Below, one piece after another: positions 36,303 to 46,022 of a stretch of 64,000 nt of DNA (its first letter is position 1; every line of letters begins with the position of its first letter). Origin of the DNA: JAGRCP01 sp942490705. GTDB taxonomy: Bacteria; Chloroflexota; Anaerolineae; Caldilineales; Caldilineaceae. The stretch lies in NCBI GenBank assembly GCA_942490705.1, contig CALNXY010000012.1:496001-560000 (forward strand). Direction: 5' to 3'. Below the pieces are notes generated by a model that saw only the letters and a program-made list of their open reading frames with translations, searched no databases and had not been told where the DNA came from. The position numbers were made by a program, and so were the translations under genes.

Positions 36303-38195
36303 TTAGGCGATAAAGACAAAAAAGGCGAGCACGGCCACGACGCCCAGGAAAATGCCCAGGGCATACATGGGAATCATGCCAGTCTGGAAGTAGCGCAGGC
36401 GATCGCTGAAGGCTATGCTGGTTGTGCCCACGCCATTGACCACGCGGTCGATGCCCTTGCGGTCAAACCCGGCAAACCAGTTGCTCAGGCTCCACAGCGG
36501 CTGGACGATCACCTTGTTATAAAACTCATCTACGTAATAAGCGTTCTCGAGCCAGGGCGTCAGCCAGTCGAAGTTGGCTGCCAGCCGCTCGACCCACCCT
36601 TCCTTCGTCATATAGCGAGAGTAGGCCATGGCAAAGCCGAGCAGCGCAATGATAACGCTGAGCGTGATCGCCAACAGTTCAAGCGTCAATGGCGGCACTT
36701 CGTGGTAGCCGATCACAGGCTCCAGCCAGTACTCTAGCGTGAGCACAAAGGGCAGATTGATCACTCCGCCAACAATAGAGAGTACAGCCAGAATCCACAA
36801 CGGAATCGTCATTAATGGCGGGCTTTCGTGGGCATGGTCATAGATCTCCTGATCTTTCGGCTCGCCATAAAAGGTGAGAAAAACCATGCGAAAGCTGTAG
36901 AACGCCGTCAGCAGCGCAGCTAGCAACTCTACCACGTACAGGGTCGGGCTTTTGGCCAGCGTGCCCAGCATGATGGCGTCTTTTGAGAAGAAGCCGGACA
37001 TGAGGGGCAGGCCGGCCAGCGCCGCCGCGCCGATCACAAATGTCTTGTGGGTGGTGGGCATCTTGTGACGCAGACCGCCCAGGCGGTTCATGTCGAGAAC
37101 ATCGTGGGTGGCGTGCATGACGCTGCCGGCGCCCAGGAAGAGCAGGGCTTTGAAGAAGGCATGCGTCGTCAAATGGAACATCGCACCGCCATAGGCGCCT
37201 ACGCCGGCTGCCAAGACCATGAAGCCAAGCTGCGAGATGGTGGAGTAGGCCAAGGTCTTCTTGAGGTCGGTCTGGACCAGGGCGATGGTGGCGGCAAAGA
37301 AGGCCGTCAGCCCGCCGATCCAGGCAGCGATTGTTGCAGCCGGCACGGCGATATGCCAAAGCTCGCCTGTGCGTACCATCAGGAAGACGCCGGCTGTCAC
37401 CATGGTGGCGGCATGAATCAGCGCCGAAACCGGCGTCGGGCCGGCCATGGCGTCGGGCAGCCAGACGAAGAGCGGAATCTGTGCGCTCTTGCCGGCCACG
37501 CCCAACAATAGGAGCAGACAGATGACTGTGGCCGTGCCGACGGCCAGCCCGCCATGGTGAAGCGCGGCATTGATGTCAACAAAGGTGAGCGTGCCCAAGT
37601 TGGCCCAGATCATGATCATGGCCAGGATGACGCCGACGTCACCGATGCGGTTGACCAGAAAGGCTTTCTTGCCGGCATCTGCATACCAGCCGTAGAGGTC
37701 GTCGCGGCGATCAAACCAGAAGCCGATCAGCAGGAAAGAAGCGAGACCCACACCCTCCCAGCCGACGAACATGCCCAGGAAGTTGTCGCTCAGAACCAGC
37801 AGCAGCATGGCAAAGATGAAGAAGTTGAGGTAGATGAAGAAACGCCGATAGCGTTCGTCATGCTCCATGTAGCTCATCGAATAGAGATGGATGAGCGCGC
37901 CCACACCGGTAACGATTAGAATCATTGTGACGCTGAGCGGCGTGATCAGCAGCGCGGCATCGACTTCAAACGCGCCAATGTTGATCCAATCCCAAAGCCA
38001 AACCGTGACGATGCGTTCGTCTGGCGGCAGTTGGTAGAGGCCCACGAAGAGCCCGACGCCGACCAGGAAGGCCAATCCTACGACCCCGGTGGCGATGCCG
38101 CCAATGATTGTGCGCGAGAAGTATTGGCCGAATAAGAGATTGATCAACAAACCTGCTGCGGGCAGTGCTAATAAGATCCAGGAATACTCAAACAT
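36303..38195 (-). CDS. nuoL: NADH-quinone oxidoreductase subunit L (complete cluster)
   Basis: A 630-residue distal antiporter-like subunit with a long lateral helix near the C-terminus. Motifs: 'MFVGWEGVGLASFLLIGFWF' (TM5 Glu), 'GKSAQIPLFVWLPDAMAGPT' (TM7 Lys), 'HAFFKALLFLGAGSVMHATH' and 'GFFSKDAIM' (TM12 Lys). The loop after SVMHATHDVLDMN is short, unlike the paralog at 52942. GAGG about 8 nt before the ATG supports the start. Length is normal for the family. Confidence 0.95.
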   Translation of the reverse strand: MFEYSWILLALPAAGLLINLLFGQYFSRTIIGGIATGVVGLAFLVGVGLFVGLYQLPPDERIVTVWLWDWINIGAFEVDAALLITPLSVTMILIVTGVGALIHLYSMSYMEHDERYRRFFIYLNFFIFAMLLLVLSDNFLGMFVGWEGVGLASFLLIGFWFDRRDDLYGWYADAGKKAFLVNRIGDVGVILAMIMIWANLGTLTFVDINAALHHGGLAVGTATVICLLLLLGVAGKSAQIPLFVWLPDAMAGPTPVSALIHAATMVTAGVFLMVRTGELWHIAVPAATIAAWIGGLTAFFAATIALVQTDLKKTLAYSTISQLGFMVLAAGVGAYGGAMFHLTTHAFFKALLFLGAGSVMHATHDVLDMNRLGGLRHKMPTTHKTFVIGAAALAGLPLMSGFFSKDAIMLGTLAKSPTLYVVELLAALLTAFYSFRMVFLTFYGEPKDQEIYDHAHESPPLMTIPLWILAVLSIVGGVINLPFVLTLEYWLEPVIGYHEVPPLTLELLAITLSVIIALLGFAMAYSRYMTKEGWVERLAANFDWLTPWLENAYYVDEFYNKVIVQPLWSLSNWFAGFDRKGIDRVVNGVGTTSIAFSDRLRYFQTGMIPMYALGIFLGVVAVLAFFVFIA

Positions 38196-38241
38196 GAGAA
38201 CGTCCTCTGTGTGTGCGTACGGCGCGCCGGCGGCCGTAGGC

Positions 38242-38544
38242 TTACCACTTCAGCAGGTTGACTTTGCTGATATCGGTCGTATCGGTAAGACGGCTATGGG
38301 AGATAATGATTGCGAGACCCACGGCCACTTCAGCGGCGGCAACTGCCACGATCATAAAGACAAAAATATGGCCGTTGAGGTTGCCCCATTGGCGGCTGGC
38401 AGCAATGAGCGTCAGATTGACGCTGTTGAGCATGAGCTCGACGCACATGAGAATTACCAACACGTTGCGCCGGGACAACACACCAATTGCGCCGATGACG
38501 AAGATAAGCGCACTGAGAATCAGATAATAGGCAGTTGGAATCAC
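38242..38544 (-). CDS. nuoK: NADH-quinone oxidoreductase subunit K (complete cluster)
   Basis: A 100-residue three-helix MrpC-like subunit. GTG at 38544 is chosen as start because GGAGGAAG lies 6-7 nt upstream and it gives the typical 100-residue length; a TTG 18 nt earlier would place the ribosome-binding site inside the gene. The conserved Glu residues lie in 'LMCVELMLNSVNLTLIA' (TM2) and 'VAAAEVAVGLAIIIS' (TM3). It links the proximal proton channel to the antiporter subunits. Confidence 0.94.
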   Translation of the reverse strand: MIPTAYYLILSALIFVIGAIGVLSRRNVLVILMCVELMLNSVNLTLIAASRQWGNLNGHIFVFMIVAVAAAEVAVGLAIIISHSRLTDTTDISKVNLLKW

Positions 38545-38575
38545 GAGTCTCTTCCTCCGCAAAGAGTGGTGAGGG

Positions 38576-39187
38576 CTAGTCGGCGGCGACCGACTGTTTG
38601 TCGCCAGGCAAGCTTTGCTCGACAGGCGCGGCGGGCGGCGGATTCGTTACATCGGAACGCAGAATGGTGCTGTTGAGGGGCAAAGGATCACGCCCCTGAC
38701 GGGCCAACAGGAGCGCGCCGATCAGTGCAACGAGCAGCAGAATGGCGGTCATTTCAATGGGCAGGATGTATTCGGTGAAGAGCACAATGCCGACCGCATA
38801 GGGCGCACCGCCATCGATCATGCCCACGTTGGGCTCGCTGGGCGCACCGGCGGTAAAGGCGTAAAGCAGCGTGGCCAGCATGAACGCACCAAAACCCAGG
38901 GCCGCGATCGATGTCCATGATGAGCCCATACGCGGATCATCCACCTCTTCCGATCCGATCAGCATAATAACGAAGAGGATGAGAATGACGATGCCGCCGG
39001 CATAGATGATGACCTGGATGGCGGCCAGAAACTGCGCCTCCAGCGTGATATACAGAACGGCCAGCGTGAGGAAGTGGGTCAACAAGAAGAGCGCACTGTG
39101 AATCGGCTCGCGACTTGCCACCACCGCCACGGCGGCCGCAATACTCACAGCGCCGGTCAAAATAAAGAAGATCATGGGCCACGACAT
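38576..39187 (-). CDS. nuoJ: NADH-quinone oxidoreductase subunit J (complete cluster)
   Basis: A 203-residue five-helix subunit. The key helix, which in complex I contains the pi-bulge linking the quinone site to proton channels, is seen in 'EAQFLAAIQVIIYAGGIVIL'. A last helix 'EMTAILLLVALIGALLLAR' is followed by a Pro-rich cytoplasmic tail of about 35 residues. GAGG precedes the ATG. It lies between nuoI (144-bp gap holding a hairpin) and nuoK (31-bp gap). Confidence 0.93.
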   Translation of the reverse strand: MSWPMIFFILTGAVSIAAAVAVVASREPIHSALFLLTHFLTLAVLYITLEAQFLAAIQVIIYAGGIVILILFVIMLIGSEEVDDPRMGSSWTSIAALGFGAFMLATLLYAFTAGAPSEPNVGMIDGGAPYAVGIVLFTEYILPIEMTAILLLVALIGALLLARQGRDPLPLNSTILRSDVTNPPPAAPVEQSLPGDKQSVAAD

Positions 39188-39286
39188 AAGTTCAATCCTC
39201 GTGTAAGCGTATTCCGGGTTGACTGCCCTACGGCGCTCTTCTACCCTTTTGCGTCATGAGCAGAACAGCGCGACATCGGCAGCGCC

Positions 39287-39303
39287 GGGCGGCATAGCCG
39301 CCC
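39287..39303 (-). other. Perfect 7-bp hairpin in the nuoI-nuoJ gap
   Basis: GGGCGGC (39287-39293) and GCCGCCC (39297-39303) with a 3-nt loop form a strong hairpin inside the operon. It could be a transcript-processing or partial-termination signal. No T-run is present. Confidence 0.45.
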
Positions 39304-39331
39304 ATTGTTCAAGCAGATGGTGCCAAGTCAA

Positions 39332-39802
39332 TCAGGTGGGCCGAATGATAACGTAGGGCTCATCCGGATTGAGCAATTCTTCTTTGGTCAGGATGAAGTC
39401 GCGTCGGTCATAGTTGGCCATGGCAAAATCATGCCCGAGCACAATGGCTTCTGTGGGGCAGGCCTCTTCGCAATCACCGCAGAAGACGCAGCGCAGCAGG
39501 TTGATCTCGTACGTCCTGGCATACCGTTCGCCCGGAGAGGTCGGATGTTCGGGATCATTCTCCGCGGCATCGACATAGATCGCGCCGGTCGGGCAGGCGG
39601 CTTCACAGAGCATGCAGCCAATACAGCGCTCCATGCCATTTTCATAGCGGCGCAGCTCGTGTTTGCCGCGGAAGCGCGGGTATATGGGCACCGGGTCTCG
39701 CGGATACTCCACGGTCACAGGCTCTTCTGTGAGCGTCTTGAGCGTGACGCCCATCGCCTTACCAATCTCGATTGCGTTCTTGAAAAAGTCGTTTAGAGCC
39801 AT
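39332..39802 (-). CDS. nuoI: NADH-quinone oxidoreductase subunit I, 2x[4Fe-4S] (complete cluster)
   Basis: A 156-residue ferredoxin-like connecting subunit. The ATG at 39802 (MALNDFFKNA) is chosen, with GAGGAA upstream; the frame is open further but lacks homology. Two 4Fe-4S motifs are complete: CIGCMLCEAACP (Cys 60, 63, 66, 70) and CVFCGDCEEACP (Cys 105, 108, 111, 115). They carry clusters N6a and N6b, passing electrons to NuoB. The plus-strand nuo cluster has no counterpart. Confidence 0.95.
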   Translation of the reverse strand: MALNDFFKNAIEIGKAMGVTLKTLTEEPVTVEYPRDPVPIYPRFRGKHELRRYENGMERCIGCMLCEAACPTGAIYVDAAENDPEHPTSPGERYARTYEINLLRCVFCGDCEEACPTEAIVLGHDFAMANYDRRDFILTKEELLNPDEPYVIIRPT

Positions 39803-39820
39803 TGGGTTCCTCAGACAAAA

Positions 39821-39862
39821 AGGTGATGCGTGAAAGGTGATGCGTGAAAGGAGATGCGCAAA
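39821..39862 (-). repeat. 14-bp tandem repeat in the nuoH-nuoI gap
   Basis: AGGTGATGCGTGAA occurs twice in tandem (39821-39834, 39835-39848), followed by an imperfect third copy (AGGAGATGCGCAAA). It lies just upstream of the nuoI ribosome-binding site and is not needed for coding. Confidence 0.7.
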
Positions 39863-39904
39863 CCGCACATACGGCTGCGCGCATCGTGTTTCAGGCATGC
39901 GCCA

Positions 39905-40891
<987 letters not shown>

Positions 40892-40910
40892 GAGCAATGT
40901 CCTAATCGCT

Positions 40911-40942
40911 AATTGACGATTGGCAATTGACGATTGTCAATT
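40911..40942 (-). repeat. AATTGACGATTG direct repeat and hairpin upstream of nuoH
   Basis: AATTGACGATTG is present at 40911-40922 and 40925-40936. AATTGAC (40925-40931) and GTCAATT (40936-40942) form a perfect 7-bp hairpin with a 4-nt loop, which runs into the nuoG stop codon. It resembles the repeat at 2519-2569. Confidence 0.65.
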
Positions 40943-43496
40943 AGTTGCAGGTCGTGATGCGCACGTACTCAACGTCGCGTCCGTTTTGTAACGCACCCAC
41001 CGGCGCGCCTGGAAGACTCTCGGGAATCCACGCCGTGCCGGGCTGTACGCGCTCGTCTACCTGCACGGTGAGGGCCAGCGCGCCATTGGCGCTCTGCACC
41101 GTCACCGGCGTCTGCGCGTCCAGGCTCATGCGCTCCACGTCTGCCGGATTGAGGCCGACGACTGCGCCACGCGCCAGACTGCGCATCACGGTGGTCAAGC
41201 GGAAGAGATTGCCCGCGTCGTAGGCGACGGCGCCGCCGACAAGAACGAATTCCTCGGCGTCTTGCGCTGGTTGGCTGAGCTGTTCGCACGGCCGGTAGAC
41301 AGCGTCCGGACGCACGCTGGCGGCATCCCACTGCAAGCCCTGGTCACCCAACGCTGTCCAGTCGAGACCGGCGTAGATGGGTGCGGCCTTGGTAATTTCC
41401 TCCAGCACGCCTTGCGCACTGGCATAAGGCCACTGCTTGTTCATGCGTGCGGCCATATGATCAAGAATCAACCAGTCCTGTGCGGCTTTGCTCTGGGGAT
41501 CGGCTACCGCCTTGGGTGCACGCTGCACGCGGCGCTCACAATTGGTGAATGTACCGTCGCCCTCTGCCCAGGAGACTGCGGGCAACACGACATCGGCGGC
41601 CTGGGCCGTTTCGGTCAAAAAGAGTTCCTGGACGACCAGGAAGTCGAGCTGTCGTAGATTGACGGCCCACTCCGGCCGCTCGCTGGACGGATCCGCGCCC
41701 ATGATGATCATGGCCTTAACCGAACTGCCGGCGCTATCGAGCATCTGCTTGTATGTCTTGCCCGGCGTCGTCGGGATGGCGCCGCCCCACAGAGCTTCCA
41801 GGCGCCCCCGTGCTTCGTCATCATCCAGGGCAGCGTGGCCAGGCAACGCATCGGGCAGCATGCCCACATCCCGGCAGCCCTGACTGTTGGCGTCCAACCC
41901 CAAATAGGCCAAATTCTCGTAGTGACCAATCACGCTGGCCAAGTTGGTCAGGCCATTGCGCACCTGCACGCCCGTTTCACCTTGGGCCGCCAGGGGGCCG
42001 TAGATGATCAGCGGGTTTTCGGCCTTAGCCAGCAATTCTGCTGCAGCCTCTACTGCATCAGCATCGACGCCACAGATCTTATGCAGCGCGTCCTTTGAAG
42101 ATCCGGTGACGAGCTTTGAAACTTCCGGATCCTTTTTGCCGGTCGCGGCCAGCGCCAGCCGGGTCAGCCCGTTGAGCAAGGTTGCTTCCGTCCCCGGCTT
42201 GTAGCCGAGGTAGGGCCCCTTGTAGCGGGTCAGCTCGACCTTGCGCGGGTGGGCGATGATCAGCTTGGCCCCGCCGCGGCGCACGGCCCGCTTGAGATGC
42301 ACGTCGAGTACGGGCGCCTCCTCGCTGGGGTCGACGCCAAAGAGCATGATTACATCGTGCTGAGGATTGGGGCCGTACTGCGGCTTCATCACGCCGGTGA
42401 GCGCGGGAATGCCGGTTGGCAAAGCCGCCACATCACCGCCATTGCGGTGATCGATATTGTTTGAGCCGATGATCTGCCGCATGAAGCGCTGGAGCAGGTA
42501 GTTGCTTTCGTTGCTGAGCTTGGCGCTGCCGATGGCGCCAATGGCATCAGGCCCACTCTGCTCCTTAATTGCGGTAAGGCGATCCGTTACGGTCTGGATC
42601 GCTTCGCTCCAGGTAGCGGGCTGCAATTCGCCGTCTTTGCGTACCAGGGGCATCGTCAAGCGTTGGTCGCTGTTGACCCATTCGTAAGCAAAGCGTGTCT
42701 TGTCGGCGATCCACTGGTCGTTGACGCCCATATTCTCGCGACCGACGATGCGTCGAATCTTGTAAGTGCGCGTGTCAATACGAATGTTGTCGCCCAGTGA
42801 GAAATGAGGATCGATGCTGGGCGTGCGTTCGACCTGCCAGGGGCGATAGGCGAAGCGTGAGACCTCGCCCGTCAATGCGCCAACCGGACAGATGTCGATG
42901 ATATTGCCGCTGGTTTTGGCATCCACCGGCTGGCCCGGCTGAATGTCGATGAGCGTTTCGCCACCCCGTTGGAAGAGGCCAAGCTGGGGCTTATCTTCCC
43001 ACTCTTCCAAATAGCGAATGCAGCGCCAGCAGACCACGCAGCGCTCCTGATCCAGCACAATGGTGTCGGAAATGTGGTGGTGCTTTTTCTTGTGCCGTTT
43101 CGGCTCCACCAGTTCGCTGATGCCCGGCCCAAAGCGCATGGCCTGATCCTGCAGCGGGCATTCGCCGCCCTTGTCACAGATAGGACAGTCTAATGGATGA
43201 TTGAGCAGAATGAAGGCGAGATTCGCTTCCTGTGTCGCCTTGACCTGTTCGGTATCGGTGCGGACGACCATGCCCTCCCGCACAGGAACCGAGCACGCCG
43301 TCATCAGCATCGCCCCGCGCGGTCCGTCGATCTCGACCAGGCACATGCGGCAGCAGGCCACCGGGTCGAGCTTGGGATGGCTGCAAAAGACCGGGATCTC
43401 AATATTGAGTTCGTCGGCTGCATCCACCACCAGCGTGCCGGGGCGAACACTTACTTCTTTTTCGTCAATCGTCAGCGTGACCAGTTCGTCGCTCAT
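40941..43496 (-). CDS. nuoG: NADH-quinone oxidoreductase subunit G (complete cluster)
   Basis: About 851 residues from MSDELVTLTI (GAGAG upstream). The N-terminal part binds a [2Fe-2S] cluster (Cys 38, 48/49, 52, 68), then N5 (HPLDCPICDKGGECP) and N4 (CVVCWRCIRYLEEWE with a later CPVGAL). The large C-terminal molybdopterin-oxidoreductase-like domain is retained but has no sign of cofactor use. The extra N7 cysteines found in Escherichia coli are not visible where expected (QWIADKTRFAYEW). It is part of the NADH-oxidising arm. Length is normal. Confidence 0.94.
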   Translation of the reverse strand: MSDELVTLTIDEKEVSVRPGTLVVDAADELNIEIPVFCSHPKLDPVACCRMCLVEIDGPRGAMLMTACSVPVREGMVVRTDTEQVKATQEANLAFILLNHPLDCPICDKGGECPLQDQAMRFGPGISELVEPKRHKKKHHHISDTIVLDQERCVVCWRCIRYLEEWEDKPQLGLFQRGGETLIDIQPGQPVDAKTSGNIIDICPVGALTGEVSRFAYRPWQVERTPSIDPHFSLGDNIRIDTRTYKIRRIVGRENMGVNDQWIADKTRFAYEWVNSDQRLTMPLVRKDGELQPATWSEAIQTVTDRLTAIKEQSGPDAIGAIGSAKLSNESNYLLQRFMRQIIGSNNIDHRNGGDVAALPTGIPALTGVMKPQYGPNPQHDVIMLFGVDPSEEAPVLDVHLKRAVRRGGAKLIIAHPRKVELTRYKGPYLGYKPGTEATLLNGLTRLALAATGKKDPEVSKLVTGSSKDALHKICGVDADAVEAAAELLAKAENPLIIYGPLAAQGETGVQVRNGLTNLASVIGHYENLAYLGLDANSQGCRDVGMLPDALPGHAALDDDEARGRLEALWGGAIPTTPGKTYKQMLDSAGSSVKAMIIMGADPSSERPEWAVNLRQLDFLVVQELFLTETAQAADVVLPAVSWAEGDGTFTNCERRVQRAPKAVADPQSKAAQDWLILDHMAARMNKQWPYASAQGVLEEITKAAPIYAGLDWTALGDQGLQWDAASVRPDAVYRPCEQLSQPAQDAEEFVLVGGAVAYDAGNLFRLTTVMRSLARGAVVGLNPADVERMSLDAQTPVTVQSANGALALTVQVDERVQPGTAWIPESLPGAPVGALQNGRDVEYVRITTCN

Positions 43497-43592
43497 GTGA
43501 ACTCTCAATTGCTAAAGACTCTGGAAAGCGAAATGGAGAGAGGCGCAGGCAAGATGCTTCGATTCAATCGGCGCCGCAATCACATTCCCTGG

Positions 43593-45572
43593 TTAGTCGT
43601 CTGCGCCCACAAGGTGGTCGCGATTCAAAGGCGATTCGCCCATAGGCTTCAAGGTACTATCGTTGACGCGGCTTAGCTCACCGGCATCCGGCCGATAGAT
43701 GGGGCGAACCGGCTGTAACGGGGCTTCGCCTCCGGGATTGGTGGCATCGATCAGATCGATAAACTCGCCTTCAAAGAGGGCGATATTGCTCTGCAAGCCC
43801 CAAACCGCAGCGTCGCCGAAGGGACAAAAACTCTTGCCCGAAATAAACTTGGTGATGTGCTCCATCAATTGGAGATCCTTGCGTCGCCCGCCGCCGGCTT
43901 GAATGCGAAGCAGAATGTCCTCAAGCCAGCCGGTGCCTTCACGGCAGGGCGTGCATTTGCCGCAGCTCTCCTCACGATAGAAGCCCAGCGTGCGCACGGC
44001 AATGTCGACCATGGAGATGTTCTCATCGATGGCGATGACACCGGCTGAGCCCAGCATGGAGCCGGCTTCCATGAGCGATTCGTAGTCCAGCGGCGTGTCC
44101 ATCTGCTCGGCGGTGAGTAGCTTCATAGAGAGCCCGCCGGGTACCACGGCTTTGATCGGTGCATTTTCATCCTGCGGCCCGCCGCCATATTCATAGATCA
44201 GCTCGCGCAGGGGGACCGCATGGGGCAGTTCGTAGAGTCCAGGATACTTGACATTGCCGCTCAGGCAGAACATGCGCATGCCCGGGCTCTTCTCGGTCCC
44301 GAACTGGCGATACCACTCCACGCCATGGCGCATGACGTGGGTGACATTGGCAATCGACTCCACGTTGTTGACGATCGTCGGCTTGGCATAGAGCCCCTCC
44401 ACAGCAGGAAAGGGCGGCTTCATGCGCGGATGGCCGCGATAGCCTTCAAGGCTGGAGAGCAGCGCGGTCTCTTCGCCGCATTCATAGGCGCCGGCGCCGC
44501 GATGGACAACCACCTGCAGGCTAAAGTCGGTACCAAAAATATTTTCGCCCAGGTAGCCCTGTTTTTGGGCTTCCTGCACGGCTTCAACCAGTCGCGTATA
44601 GGCGAAATAGTATTCGCCGCGGATGTAAATAAAGGCCCGCTCAGCCTGAATCGCATACGCCGACAGGATGATGCCCTCGATGAGCTGATGAGGGTCATAT
44701 TCCATGATGATGCGGTCTTTGAAGGTGCCCGGCTCCGACTCGTCGGCATTGACGACGAGGTAGCGTGGGAAGGAACCCTCGGGCAAGAAGCCCCACTTGA
44801 CGCCCGTCGGGAAGCCGGCGCCACCGCGCCCGCGGATGCCGCTGGCCTTGACTTCGTCGATGACTTCCTGCGGCGTCATCTCAGTGAGTACGCGCTGAGC
44901 CGTTTCATAGCCGCCATCGGCACCGTAGGCGGCGAGCTTGTGACTGTTCTCCTCGTTGACCCGCGCCATAAGGAAGCGTGGCTCCATGCCGCCGGTACGG
45001 TAAGGGCCGGCGGCCTTGCCGCTCTTGCGCGGATCACCCTGCGGCGTCCAGCGCTCCAGCGTCTTAAAGCCCTTGCCCGCTTTGACGACATCCAGGGTCG
45101 CAGCAACTGCCTCCGAGTTGTCCAGCTCTTCAAAGTAGCGAATCTTGCCGGTGCTGCGTTCGGTAACTGAAACCATAGGCGCGGTGCCGCACGAGCCAAG
45201 GCATTCCATGTGATCGAGGCTGAATTGGTCATCCTCCGTGGTCTGGCCGTGGTGAATGCCCAACTGTTCTTCAAAGTGATTCATGCACTGGCCGGCCCCG
45301 CGCAGCATGCAGGGCACGTTGGTGCACACTTCAACGTGGTACTCGCCCTTGGGCTCCGTATGGAGCATGTGATAGAAGTCGACCACGGCTCCTACCTCAG
45401 CCGGCTCCAGATCGAGCATGGCGGCCAATTCATTCTGCGCATCCACCTGACAGTAGCCAAATTCGCGCTGAATGACATAGAGCGCCGGCAGGATCGCCGA
45501 TCGCCCCCGGCCTAAGGGGTAGAGGTCAATCCACTTTTGAATCTCGGCTCGAATTGCTTCTGATAGCACCAT
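43593..45572 (-). CDS. nuoEF: Fused NADH-quinone oxidoreductase subunits E and F
   Basis: A 659-residue fusion. The NuoE part (about 1-165) has a thioredoxin-like [2Fe-2S] site with Cys 83, 88 (CTNVPC), 124 and 128 (CLGSC). After a linker, the NuoF part starts at about residue 195. It has the FMN/NADH motif GRGGAGFPTG (248-257), 'GAGAYECGEETALLSSLEG' and the N3 [4Fe-4S] motif CGKCTPCREG with a later SFCPFGD. It accepts hydride from NADH and feeds NuoG. A small foreign-looking gene lies directly upstream, separating it from nuoCD. Confidence 0.94.
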   Translation of the reverse strand: MVLSEAIRAEIQKWIDLYPLGRGRSAILPALYVIQREFGYCQVDAQNELAAMLDLEPAEVGAVVDFYHMLHTEPKGEYHVEVCTNVPCMLRGAGQCMNHFEEQLGIHHGQTTEDDQFSLDHMECLGSCGTAPMVSVTERSTGKIRYFEELDNSEAVAATLDVVKAGKGFKTLERWTPQGDPRKSGKAAGPYRTGGMEPRFLMARVNEENSHKLAAYGADGGYETAQRVLTEMTPQEVIDEVKASGIRGRGGAGFPTGVKWGFLPEGSFPRYLVVNADESEPGTFKDRIIMEYDPHQLIEGIILSAYAIQAERAFIYIRGEYYFAYTRLVEAVQEAQKQGYLGENIFGTDFSLQVVVHRGAGAYECGEETALLSSLEGYRGHPRMKPPFPAVEGLYAKPTIVNNVESIANVTHVMRHGVEWYRQFGTEKSPGMRMFCLSGNVKYPGLYELPHAVPLRELIYEYGGGPQDENAPIKAVVPGGLSMKLLTAEQMDTPLDYESLMEAGSMLGSAGVIAIDENISMVDIAVRTLGFYREESCGKCTPCREGTGWLEDILLRIQAGGGRRKDLQLMEHITKFISGKSFCPFGDAAVWGLQSNIALFEGEFIDLIDATNPGGEAPLQPVRPIYRPDAGELSRVNDSTLKPMGESPLNRDHLVGADD

Positions 45573-45616
45573 AATATAGTTCCCAAGAACGATAGAACGC
45601 GGATTTGGCTGATCGG

Positions 45617-45633
45617 GCGGATTTACACGGATT
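45617..45633 (-). repeat. GGATT-type repeat, downstream flank of the GxxExxY gene
   Basis: GCGGATT-TACA-CGGATT overlaps the stop codon of the small gene at 45623. A related, inverted copy flanks the other side at 46001-46016. A further GCGGATTTGG copy lies at about 45599-45608. Confidence 0.6.
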
Positions 45634-45976
45634 CTGACAACATTCCATGCTTCTTGTCGTTGCTGAAAAAACGCCGTTCGAAATCAGCTTCCGGTCCAAA
45701 GTTGAAGACAAATCCTACTTCGCAGGTAGTAGCACGTAAATCGTTGATCAATTGCGCCCGATGCGCTTCATGAATTGCCTCTGCAGCCTTGATCTCTACA
45801 ATGACGGTTTCTTCAATCAACAAGTCCGCAAAATAATCTCCAACGACCATGCCACGGAAGATAACCTGGATCTTGTGCTGTTGCTCAACATGGAGACCCA
45901 GTCTCTTGAGTTCGACCACCATCGCATTCTCGTATACTCTCTCGAGAAAGCCATGTCCTAAATCGGACCCCTTCAT
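45623..45976 (-). CDS. GxxExxY family protein inserted in the nuo operon
   Basis: A 117-residue protein with the family signature G-H-G-F-L-E-R-V-Y-E-N-A (G-x-x-E-x-x-Y) and 'MVVGDYFADLLIEETVIVEI'. The D-x(n)-E-x-K pattern in 'DLLIEETVIVEIKAAEAI' is compatible with a PD-(D/E)xK nuclease-like fold. The usual N-terminal helix (about 12-15 residues ahead of the G-x-G-F) is missing and an in-frame stop precedes the ATG, so it is truncated or restarts internally. GGATT-type repeats in inverted orientation flank it. It splits nuoCD from nuoEF, which are normally adjacent. Function of the family is not established. Confidence 0.75.
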   Translation of the reverse strand: MKGSDLGHGFLERVYENAMVVELKRLGLHVEQQHKIQVIFRGMVVGDYFADLLIEETVIVEIKAAEAIHEAHRAQLINDLRATTCEVGFVFNFGPEADFERRFFSNDKKHGMLSESV

Positions 45977-46000
45977 GAAAAGATCCGCGACACTCCGTCA

Positions 46001-46016
46001 AATCCGTACAATCCGC
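46001..46016 (-). repeat. GGATT-type repeat, upstream flank of the GxxExxY gene
   Basis: AATCCGTACAATCCGC is the inverted counterpart (GCGGATT-GTA-CGGATT) of the repeat at 45617-45633. It ends 6 bp before the nuoCD stop codon, so the inserted unit is tightly bounded. Confidence 0.6.
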
Positions 46017-46022
46017 GGCCTA

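Noticed and set aside
44220..45170. 316-codon plus-strand open frame
   Set aside because: Antisense to nuoEF, whose metal and nucleotide motifs are intact.
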